Part shown: piece by piece, positions 6,673-12,437 of the stretch
Position numbering within the stretch: the first letter of the stretch is position 1
How the letters are laid out: each line of letters starts with the position of its first letter
DNA from: JBGOTP01 sp041476545
GTDB taxonomy: Bacteria > Acidobacteriota > Vicinamibacteria > Vicinamibacterales > CAVVIG01
NCBI GenBank assembly: GCA_041476545.1
Contig: JBGOTP010000067.1
Location: 1-17,183, forward strand
DNA length: 17,183 nt
Direction: 5' to 3'
Notes under the pieces: generated by a model
What the model saw: only the letters and a program-made list of their open reading frames with translations
What the model was told of the DNA's origin: nothing
Database searches by the model: none
Translations under genes and position numbers: made by a program

Positions 6673-7408
6673 GACAGGCAGGGCTGGTCGGGCAGGTGGG
6701 GCAGGCACGGCAGGCAAGGCCGGCAGGGCTGGTCGGGCTGGTGGGGCGGGTAAGCCTGGTAGGGCAGACAAGGCCGGCGGGCCTGGTGGGGCAGGGGAAG
6801 CGCCTGCGGCCATGCGAGCCGGAGGCAAAGCGAAGCCGACGGCGAGCATCAGCGTCAGCTCGCGCCGGGGGTGGGGCCCCGGCGCCAGTGCAAAAACGTT
6901 GGCGCCTGCGGCCAAGCCGCTGCTCTCGCACGTGGACGCCAGGGGCCGCGTCACGATGGTCGATGTCGGCGCCAAGCCGGTCACCGATCGCGACGCGATC
7001 GCCAGGGGGTCGATCACGATGTCGCGCGAGGCGCTGATGCAGATCCGACGGGGTGCGGTGAAGAAGGGCGATCCCCTTCAGGCCGCCCGGCTTGCCGGCA
7101 TCATGGCCGCCAAACAGACGTCGGCGCTCATCCCGCTCTGTCATCCGCTGCCGCTCTCGAGCGTCCAGGTGGAGCTCACACCCGTCTCGCGCGGCTACAC
7201 GATCGAAGCGCGCGTCCGCACGAGCGCTCAAACCGGTGTCGAGATGGAAGCGCTCACCGCCGTCGCGGTCGCCGCGCTCACCATCTACGACATGCTCAAA
7301 GCGGTCGACAAGGCGATGGTCGTCGGCGATATCCGGCTCGAGTACAAAACGGGCGGGAGGTCGGGGACCTATCGGAGGAGAGCGGGAAGGAAAAATGTAA
7401 GGATGTGA
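6659..7408 (+). CDS. moaC: Cyclic pyranopterin monophosphate synthase MoaC with repeat-coded N-terminal extension
   Basis: MoaC converts the cyclic 3',8-cH2GTP made by MoaA to cyclic pyranopterin monophosphate in molybdenum cofactor synthesis, in the cytoplasm. The core begins near residue 88 (LSHVDARGRVTMVDVGAKPVTDRDAIARG) and contains LAGIMAAKQTSALIPLCHPLPL, GVEMEALTAVAVAALTIYDMLKAVDKAM and DIRLEYKTGGRSGTYRR, all conserved in the family (usually about 160 residues). From GTG 6659, preceded by GGGGGA, the protein is 249 residues with an 85-residue extension whose residues 7-45 are 13 Gly-x-Ala-type tripeptides coded by a 9-bp array. ATG 6812, just after the array (198 residues), is the main alternative start. 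It overlaps the rex stop and ends 7 bp before the next gene. Confidence 0.93.
   Translation: MRSTKTGRAGRAGGAGTAGKAGRAGRAGGAGKPGRADKAGGPGGAGEAPAAMRAGGKAKPTASISVSSRRGWGPGASAKTLAPAAKPLLSHVDARGRVTMVDVGAKPVTDRDAIARGSITMSREALMQIRRGAVKKGDPLQAARLAGIMAAKQTSALIPLCHPLPLSSVQVELTPVSRGYTIEARVRTSAQTGVEMEALTAVAVAALTIYDMLKAVDKAMVVGDIRLEYKTGGRSGTYRRRAGRKNVRM
6677..6793 (+). repeat. 9-bp tandem array (GGYNNGGCN), 13 units, in moaC frame
   Basis: Thirteen consecutive 9-mers with no indel, such as GGCAGGGCT, GGTCGGGCA, GGTGGGGCA and GGCAAGGCC. It starts 4 bp after the rex stop and stays in phase with moaC. A related array ends the glutaminyl cyclotransferase gene at 8180-8250. Confidence 0.95.
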
Positions 7409-7415
7409 GGGTCCC

Positions 7416-8210
7416 ATGCGGTCCATCGCCGCGTTCACGGGTGCGCTCATGATCATGCAAGGCATTGCGGTTGCGCGGGCGCCGGCCGGCGCGGCGATTC
7501 CCACCTATCGCTACGCCATCGTGGCAACGTATCCCCACGATTCTGAGGCGTTCACCCAGGGGCTGCAGTACCTCGACGGGTTCCTCTACGAAGGCACGGG
7601 CCTGAATGGCCGTTCGTCGATTCGGAAAGTGAAACTCGAGACGGGGGAGGTCGTGCAGCGGCGCGACGTGGGGCCGCAGTATTTCGGCGAAGGGATCACG
7701 GTGTGGAAGTCGACCATCGTGGAGCTCACGTGGCAGTCGGGCATGGCGTTCACCTACGACCGGCACACGTTCGCTCCCCGTCGCACGTTCACGTACACGG
7801 GTGAGGGATGGGGACTGACGCACGATGCCACGAGCCTCGTCATGAGCGACGGCTCCAGTCAGTTGCGCGTGCTCGATCCCGAGACGTTCGCCGAGCGGCG
7901 GAGGGTGACCGTGACGTCCGACGGAAGACCGGTGACGTCGCTGAACGAACTCGAGTTCGTCAAGGGCGAAGTGTTCGCCAACATCTGGCAGACAGATCTG
8001 ATTGCGCGTATCGATCCCGTGAGCGGCGTCGTCAAGGGCTGGATTGACTTGAGCGGCCTTCTCTCGCCGCGCGAACGCGCGGCCGCCGACGTGCCGAACG
8101 GCATCGCCTACGACGCCGCGCGCGACCGGCTGTTCGTCACGGGCAAGCTCTGGCCCAAACTGTTCCAGATCCGGCTCTTGGCGGGCAGGCAGGGCGGGCA
8201 GCGCAGGTAG
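7416..8210 (+). CDS. Glutaminyl-peptide cyclotransferase (plant/bacterial type)
   Basis: A 264-residue exported protein of the Glu_cyclase_2 family (PF05096), which converts N-terminal glutamine of peptides to pyroglutamate. Signal peptide: MRSIAAFTGALMIMQGIAVARAPAGAA. The beta-propeller repeats carry the family phrases YPHDSEAFTQGLQYLDGFLYEGTGLNGRSSIRKV, YFGEGITVW, LTWQSGMAFTYD, GEGWGLTHD, LVMSDGSSQLRVLDPETF, LNELEFVKGEVFANIWQTDLIARIDPVSG, and PNGIAYDAARDRLFVTGKLWPKLFQI. ATG 7416 has GAGGG six bases upstream and lies 7 bp after moaC. The last ten or so residues (AGRQGGQRR) and the TAG stop come from a 9-bp array, so the C-terminus has been replaced or extended by repeat. No functional link to rex and moaC is evident beyond co-transcription. 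Confidence 0.93.
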   Translation: MRSIAAFTGALMIMQGIAVARAPAGAAIPTYRYAIVATYPHDSEAFTQGLQYLDGFLYEGTGLNGRSSIRKVKLETGEVVQRRDVGPQYFGEGITVWKSTIVELTWQSGMAFTYDRHTFAPRRTFTYTGEGWGLTHDATSLVMSDGSSQLRVLDPETFAERRRVTVTSDGRPVTSLNELEFVKGEVFANIWQTDLIARIDPVSGVVKGWIDLSGLLSPRERAAADVPNGIAYDAARDRLFVTGKLWPKLFQIRLLAGRQGGQRR

Positions 8211-8250
8211 GGCAGGTAGGGCACGCGGGGCGGGTAGGGCAGGTGGGAAC
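8180..8250 (+). repeat. 9-bp tandem array (GGTAGGGCA), about 8 units, at end of cyclotransferase gene
   Basis: Units GGCAGGGCG, GGCAGCGCA, GGTAGGGCA (twice), CGCGGGGCG, GGTAGGGCA and GGTGGGAAC follow one 8-base unit. The first GGTAGGGCA supplies the TAG stop at 8208-8210. This is the same unit family as the moaC array, here in another reading phase. Confidence 0.9.
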
Positions 8251-8284
8251 CAATTCCCCGATTACCCAATTACCAGATTCAGCC
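8251..8284. repeat. Degenerate 8-bp array between convergent genes
   Basis: After the 9-bp array come ATTACCCA, ATTACCAG and ATTCAGCC, preceded by CAATTCCCCG. This is a short 8-bp period run with a unit unrelated to the adjoining 9-mers, lying between the cyclotransferase and lepB stops. No terminator hairpin is obvious in 8211-8294. Confidence 0.5.
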
Positions 8285-8294
8285 CTGTATTGAT

Positions 8295-8948
8295 TCAGAA
8301 GATCCTCGCCGCCGAAATGGGCCACCAGCGCAGCTGGACCTTGCCGATGATGTATTTCTTTGGCACTGAGCCCCAGTGACGACTGTCGGAGCTGTCATTC
8401 CGGTGGTCGCCCATGACGAAGTCATAGCCCTGCTCGATCATCTTCGGTCCGAAGTCGTCGTGACCACGGAATTCCTCCTTCACGTAGTCGTCCTGCAGCG
8501 GAATGTCGTTCACGTACACGCGGCCTTCGATAATCCGCACGGTGTCGCCTTCCTCGGCGATCACGCGCTTGACGAACGACTTGCTCGGATCCACCGGGTA
8601 GTACAGCATGACGACGTCGCCCCGGCGCGGCTCGCCAATGCGGTAGATCAGTTTGTTCACGATGAGACGATCCTGATCCTGCAGTGTCGGCACCATGCTG
8701 CGGCCCTCGACCCGCGCCACCTGAAATGCGAACGTGACGATGAGAATCGCATAGACGGCGGCCGACGCCAGTGTCTTGATCCACGCGATGAGTTCTTCCC
8801 GAACGTCCTCGATCTTGACGCCGGGGCGTGTGAGGCGGATGTCCACCGGCTCGCCGGAATCCGGCCCATCCAGCGTCCCCTCCGGAAGAGCGGCCAACGG
8901 CACCGAGGCTGATTCGCCTTCCGGCGGGATCTGCTCGCCGCCGGTCAC
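8295..8948 (-). CDS. lepB: Signal peptidase I
   Basis: A 217-residue type I signal peptidase (S26 family) that removes signal peptides from exported proteins at the outer face of the inner membrane. After an acidic cytoplasmic N-terminus of about 55 residues comes one membrane segment (LASAAVYAILIVTFAFQVARV), then the catalytic serine in EGRSMVPTL (Ser84) and the general-base lysine in SFVKRVIAEEGD (Lys127). The conserved box GDHRNDSSDSRHWG follows near the end. A longer frame to 9050 would overlap the regulator gene by 105 bp; GTG 8948 overlaps its stop as GTGA and is preferred, with GGGAG 11 bases upstream. It is the last gene of the kinase-regulator operon. The acidic Pro/Glu-rich tail before the membrane segment is longer than usual. 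Confidence 0.95.
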   Translation of the reverse strand: MTGGEQIPPEGESASVPLAALPEGTLDGPDSGEPVDIRLTRPGVKIEDVREELIAWIKTLASAAVYAILIVTFAFQVARVEGRSMVPTLQDQDRLIVNKLIYRIGEPRRGDVVMLYYPVDPSKSFVKRVIAEEGDTVRIIEGRVYVNDIPLQDDYVKEEFRGHDDFGPKMIEQGYDFVMGDHRNDSSDSRHWGSVPKKYIIGKVQLRWWPISAARIF

Positions 8949-9796
8949 AGCTTCAAATACTCCCGGAGCCGTCGCGTTTGCGTGCGGCTCACTGGTATCT
9001 CCGTGGTCTTCTCGTCTTTCATCCTGAGGAGGTAGTTCCGACTGAACCAAGGCACAATCTCCTTGATCATGTTGATGTTCACGAGGTGCGCGCGGTGTAC
9101 GCGCCAGAATACGCTCGAATCGAGACGTGCCTGCAGTTCATCCAGCGTTCGATAGCTCGACGTTCCGGCGTGCTGCCTGGTGACGACGGTGATGGTGTCG
9201 TCCACCATGGAGGCGTAGATCACGTCTTCGGCCTGGACGAGGAGAAAGCGATCGCCGACCTTGATAGCCAGCCGTTCACGCCGGCTGTGGCGCTCGGCGA
9301 CGATCTGGACGATTTTCTCGAGTTCGACGCTGCTGATGCGTCCGACATCCGCACCGCCCGCCGTCCCGCCATCGCGATCGCGTCCGGTGGACCGGTCGTC
9401 GCTGGCGCCGCTGTTCCCGGGCCGCTCGAGCGCGATGCGGCGCCGCACGCGGTCGAGCGCCATCTCCAGACGGCCCGCGTCGACCGGCTTCAACAGGTAG
9501 TCGATGGCATTGACCTCGAACGCTTCGATCGCGTGCTGATCGTAGGCGGTGACGAAAATAATGTGCGACGCCGGTCCCTCGTCGAGCATCCGCCGCGCGA
9601 CCTCGAAGCCGGTCAGGCCCGGCATCTGGATATCCAGGAAGACAAGGTCGGGCCGGAGGCGTCCAATCGTCTCGAGGGCTTCGAGGCCGTTGCCCGCCTG
9701 CGCGATCACCTCCACACCGCCCGTCTGGCCGAGCAGGTAGCCCAACTCGTCGCGCGCGAGCTGTTCATCGTCCACCAGTACCGTTCGCAGATCCAT
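8945..9796 (-). CDS. LytTR family response regulator
   Basis: A 283-residue regulator of the LytR/AlgR family. The receiver domain (1-125) has the acidic pair in VLVDDEQ (Asp9, Asp10), phosphoacceptor Asp55 in VFLDIQMPGLTGFE, the switch threonine in FVTAYD and lysine in YLLKPV. A variable linker rich in Gly, Ser, Asp and Arg (about 127-150) joins it to a LytTR DNA-binding domain (PF04397; ERLAIKVGDRFLLVQAEDVIYASMVDDTITVVT ... FWRVHRAHLVNINMIKEIVPWF ... IPVSRTQTRRLREYLKL). It lies 21 bp after the matching sensor kinase, its likely phosphate donor, and overlaps lepB by 4 bp. If the kinase is dead, this regulator may respond to another donor or none. Confidence 0.95.
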   Translation of the reverse strand: MDLRTVLVDDEQLARDELGYLLGQTGGVEVIAQAGNGLEALETIGRLRPDLVFLDIQMPGLTGFEVARRMLDEGPASHIIFVTAYDQHAIEAFEVNAIDYLLKPVDAGRLEMALDRVRRRIALERPGNSGASDDRSTGRDRDGGTAGGADVGRISSVELEKIVQIVAERHSRRERLAIKVGDRFLLVQAEDVIYASMVDDTITVVTRQHAGTSSYRTLDELQARLDSSVFWRVHRAHLVNINMIKEIVPWFSRNYLLRMKDEKTTEIPVSRTQTRRLREYLKL

Positions 9797-9817
9797 GGCG
9801 TCGTGCCTGTTAGGTTG

Positions 9818-11140
9818 TCAGGCGGTCACGCGTTCGGGCAGCATCAGTTCGGGAATCTCCAGCCGTGCGCATGTGCCGCGTCCTTCTTCGCTCGTGAGGG
9901 CCAGCTGGCAGCTGGCGCCGTAGATCGTCCGCAGCCGTTCGTTGACGTTGGTCAGGCCGATGCCGCCGCCGAGCGCCCGCTCGAGCCGCTCTTCCGTCAT
10001 GCCCAGCCCATCGTCCAGGACCTCGATGATGACATGATCGCGGCGACGCACCGTTCTGATTGTAACGTGGCCTCCCCCCACCTTCCGCGCGAGTCCGTGC
10101 TTGATCGAGTTCTAGACCAGTGGCTGCAGGATCATACTCGGCACGATGACGTCCAGGGTGTCGGGCGCAATGTGCTTGACAATTTCCAGCTGCGGCCCGA
10201 ATCGAATCGCTTCGATGGCGAGATACTCATCAATCGACTCGAGTTCTTCGCGCAGCGACACGAAATGGTCGGTGCTGCGCATCAGCCGGCGCAACAGCCC
10301 CGACAGCTTTGTAATGAGCATGCGGGCCGTGTCCGGCTGCGTGCGGATGAGCGAGGAGATCGACGTCAGCGTGTTGAAGAGAAAATGCGGGTTGATCTGG
10401 CTCGCCAGCGCTTCGATTTTCGCCGCCAGCAACAGTTTCTCCTGCTCCTCCAGCCGGTGCTCGATGCGGGCGGTATTCCAGATCTTGATCGGGATGGCCA
10501 CGCTCAGCACGGTCGCGAGCAGGACGAAGGTCAGCGTCCAGAATGGATCCGGTGGCAAAGCGAACAGGCGGCCATGTTCACTCCAGCGCGCCCCCAGTCC
10601 CTGACGAAGCAACTCGAGCGCGATCGGCACCGCCAACAGCACAACCTGCCAGTCGATCTGCAGCCCTCGTAGCATCTGCCACGCCCGGCGTGGAATTTCC
10701 ATGAAGACGAATGGCGAAAAGTGCCAGATCGCTTCCTTGGGGCACAATTCACGCAGGCCGCCGCCCGCGAATCCGCAGCCGATGGCGAAGGGGAGCGCGA
10801 TGAACTCGCCGTTGAAGAGGGGCGGCAGTCCGACGAGCAACCCGACGGTCGCGCCGGCGTAGGGACCGGCGATGAGGCCGGCGAGCAGCGATCCCTCGAG
10901 CGTCAGATCCGCCGCCTTGTAGTTCAGCAGCAGGCGCGAGGTCACGCCGGCCGCGAGAGGAATACCGAAACCGAGGACGAAGACGAGCCGGTCGGGCCAG
11001 TCGCGGCGTTCAAAGATCAAAATGTGGCGGAAACGCCGGTACCGGGCCAGCATCGTAGCCACCGTGGCCACCACGGCCAGCTTCACGATGAGCGTCGTGA
11101 GCAGCAATTGCTCGGCGGACAGAAGCTTCTGGCCTGACAT
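9818..11140 (-). pseudogene. LytS-type sensor histidine kinase interrupted by an in-frame amber codon
   Basis: From ATG 11140 the frame reads 342 codons, stops at TAG (10114-10112), then continues in the same frame to 9818 (440 codons in total). The N-terminus has several membrane helices in the 5TMR_LYT pattern (DLTLEGSLLAGLIAGPYAGATVGLLVGL ... GCGFAGGGLRE). The His_kinase domain (PF06580) has phosphoacceptor His252 in QINPHFLFNTLTSISSL. The ATP-binding domain is cut at its N box: ILQPLV-stop-NSIKHGLARKVGGG, where relatives have Glu (one base, GAG to TAG). The downstream G boxes (VLDDGLGM, GGGIGLTNVNERL) are intact. Without readthrough no ATP site can form, so the kinase should be inactive. 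A GTG restart at 10081 would give only a domain fragment. Sequencing error, recent mutation and readthrough all remain possible. Confidence 0.85.
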
Positions 11141-11146
11141 CGTTGA

Positions 11147-11183
11147 TTTACTTGATCTTAGCGGCCGGGTAAACTGAGGGCAA
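11147..11183. promoter_or_regulatory. Overlapping divergent promoters, kinase and nuoI-like gene
   Basis: In the 42 bp between divergent starts, plus-strand TTTACT (11147-11152), 17 bp, TAAACT (11170-11175) would start the nuoI-like mRNA at about 11182, next to ATG 11183. On the minus strand TTGCCC (11183-11178), 17 bp, TAAGAT (11160-11155) would start the kinase mRNA near 11148, eight bases from its ATG. Each box matches 4 of 6, so both are tentative; if real, they would compete. Confidence 0.4.
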
Positions 11184-11611
11184 TGGCTGTCATTCGACCG
11201 CTCGTCGCCGGCTTCGCGACCACGCTGAAGCATTTGTTCAAGAAGCCCATCACGGTGAACTACCCGGAGCAGAAGTTTCCGATGTTCCCCAAGTTTCGCG
11301 GGAAACAGGTGCTGATGCGCGACGAGAACGGCCTCGAGAAATGCGTGGCCTGTGGGCTGTGCTCGGTCGCCTGCCCGGCGGATGCCATCTACCTCGAGGC
11401 GGCTGAGAACGATGGATCGGTTCAGGCGGGTCCGCGGTACGCGTCGGTGTATCAGATTCACAAGACCCGCTGCATTTTTTGCGGCTACTGCGAGGAAGCC
11501 TGTCCGGTGGGCGCCATTTTCATGGGAAAGGACTACGAGCTGGCCGTCTACAGCAAGGAGGACTTCGTGTGGGATAAGCAGGAGTTGCTCGTGCCTGCGG
11601 CTGATCACTGA
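11183..11611 (+). CDS. nuoI: NuoI-like 4Fe-4S ferredoxin subunit (NADH-quinone oxidoreductase subunit I)
   Basis: A 142-residue protein with two 4Fe-4S motifs, CVACGLCSVACP (Cys54, 57, 60, 64) and CIFCGYCEEACP (Cys97, 100, 103, 107), spaced as in complex I subunit I, whose clusters N6a and N6b pass electrons from NuoG to NuoB. The N-terminal GFATTLKHLFKKPITVNYPEQKFPMFPKFRGKQVLMRDENGLEKC and the C-terminal YSKEDFVWDKQELL are also typical of NuoI, and length fits the shorter bacterial forms. No other nuo gene is present, so it may be an orphan copy or work with a complex coded elsewhere. Start ATG 11183 has GAGGG only two bases upstream, consistent with a near-leaderless start. It overlaps the next gene by one base. 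Confidence 0.93.
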   Translation: MAVIRPLVAGFATTLKHLFKKPITVNYPEQKFPMFPKFRGKQVLMRDENGLEKCVACGLCSVACPADAIYLEAAENDGSVQAGPRYASVYQIHKTRCIFCGYCEEACPVGAIFMGKDYELAVYSKEDFVWDKQELLVPAADH

Positions 11612-12306
11612 TGCAGATAGGCGCGCTCGGCGACATTCACGGTGCCTTCGATGCCGTGCTGGAGATCATGGCGCGGCATCCGGATGTGCCGTTCTGGGTC
11701 CAGGTCGGCGACGTGGCCAGCAACGACGGCGAGTATTTCACGCCCATTCGTCCCCTGTATTGGATCAAGGGCAACAACGAGGACTTCGACGTCGTGGCGG
11801 CGGCGATGCGCGGCACGCCGCCATCTGAGACGCTGCGCTACTTGCCCAACGGCGGACCGCACCAGGTGGGCAAGTGGCGGGTGGCGGCGCTTGGTGGCAC
11901 GTTCGCGCCGAGCTGGTATCACACGCCGGCCGGCGCCTTGCCCCCGTCACGCGGACGGCGCGTCGCGGGCGCCACCGTGAAACTCGGGAAGAGCCGCGAC
12001 GACAAGCGCCGGCACTTCGTGCGCGACGAAGTGCTCGCCTGTAAGGCGTTGCAGCAGATCGACCTCTTTCTGACGCACGAAGCGCCGCGGCCGTTCTATC
12101 CGGCGGGCCGCCGGATAGATGCCGGCAAGACCGTGATCAACGAAGTGCTCACCACGATGCGTCCACGTCTGCATCTCTTCGGTCACCACCACGAGTTCAC
12201 CGACTCGGTACGCCAGGGCGTGCGGTCCATCGGACTCGATGTCGTCACCAAGTCCTATCTGCTCATTGACGAGGAGACCTTCAGATGCGAACGCCTCGAT
12301 GCTTAG
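11611..12306 (+). CDS. Calcineurin-like metallophosphoesterase
   Basis: A 231-residue protein with the ordered metal-binding motifs of the PF00149 superfamily: GDIHG (Asp8, His10), GDVASND (Asp34), GNNED (residues 54-58, in the place of GNHE), LTHEAP and GHHHE. These bind two metals and hydrolyse phosphomono- or diesters. The GNNED box and the following GGPHQVGKWRVAALGGTFAPSWYH recall the shape of lariat-debranching-like and nucleotide-pyrophosphatase-like members, but substrate cannot be told from sequence. No signal peptide, so cytoplasmic. Its ATG shares one base with the stop of the nuoI-like gene (TGATG), a tight coupling that suggests co-expression. Family certain, function unknown. Confidence 0.88.
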   Translation: MQIGALGDIHGAFDAVLEIMARHPDVPFWVQVGDVASNDGEYFTPIRPLYWIKGNNEDFDVVAAAMRGTPPSETLRYLPNGGPHQVGKWRVAALGGTFAPSWYHTPAGALPPSRGRRVAGATVKLGKSRDDKRRHFVRDEVLACKALQQIDLFLTHEAPRPFYPAGRRIDAGKTVINEVLTTMRPRLHLFGHHHEFTDSVRQGVRSIGLDVVTKSYLLIDEETFRCERLDA

Positions 12307-12319
12307 CGTTCGCCGGGAG

Positions 12320-12437
12320 AATTTGGTCATCTGGTCATCTCGACGTCTGGTCTTTAGTAACGCTCAAGGTCCAAGTCCAATCCGACCAGATGTCCACCCA
12401 ATCCGACCAGATGTCCAAATGACCAAATGACCAAATT
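12320..12437. repeat. Inverted 8-bp arrays forming a 33-bp hairpin over a start codon
   Basis: Left arm 12320-12352 holds four octads (ATTTGGTC, ATCTGGTC, ATCTCGAC, GTCTGGTC); right arm 12405-12437 holds the complement (GACCAGAT, GTCCAAAT, GACCAAAT twice). The arms agree at 29 of 33 positions, with a 52-base loop. The right arm includes the ATG (12427) of the metH/metF fusion. It could act as a terminator-like or translation-blocking structure. Confidence 0.85.
12377..12417 (+). repeat. 20-bp perfect direct repeat
   Basis: CCAATCCGACCAGATGTCCA occurs at 12377-12396 and at 12398-12417, one base apart, across the loop and right arm of the hairpin. With only two copies and no spacer it is not a CRISPR. 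Confidence 0.9.

Noticed and set aside
6677..6793. PE/PPE-, collagen- or elastin-like domain in MoaC
   Set aside because: The Gly-x-Ala pattern is explained by a nucleotide-level 9-bp array, so a protein-level homology is unlikely.
8295..9050. lepB start at 9050
   Set aside because: It would overlap the regulator by 105 bp; GTG 8948 with a GTGA overlap is simpler.
8978..10672. 564-codon plus-strand open frame
   Set aside because: It is antisense to the LytTR regulator and kinase, whose minus-strand products have clear conserved domains; the plus frame shows no recognisable motif.
10112..11608. Kinase start at 11608
   Set aside because: Residues upstream of ATG 11140 are antisense to the nuoI-like gene and the domain pattern begins at MSGQKLLSAEQ.
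12377..12417. CRISPR array
   Set aside because: Only two 20-bp copies with a one-base gap; no spacers.
12307..12426. SAM or cobalamin riboswitch upstream of the metH/metF fusion
   Set aside because: The gap is only 120 bp and is filled by the octad arrays; no S-box or B12-box core is visible.
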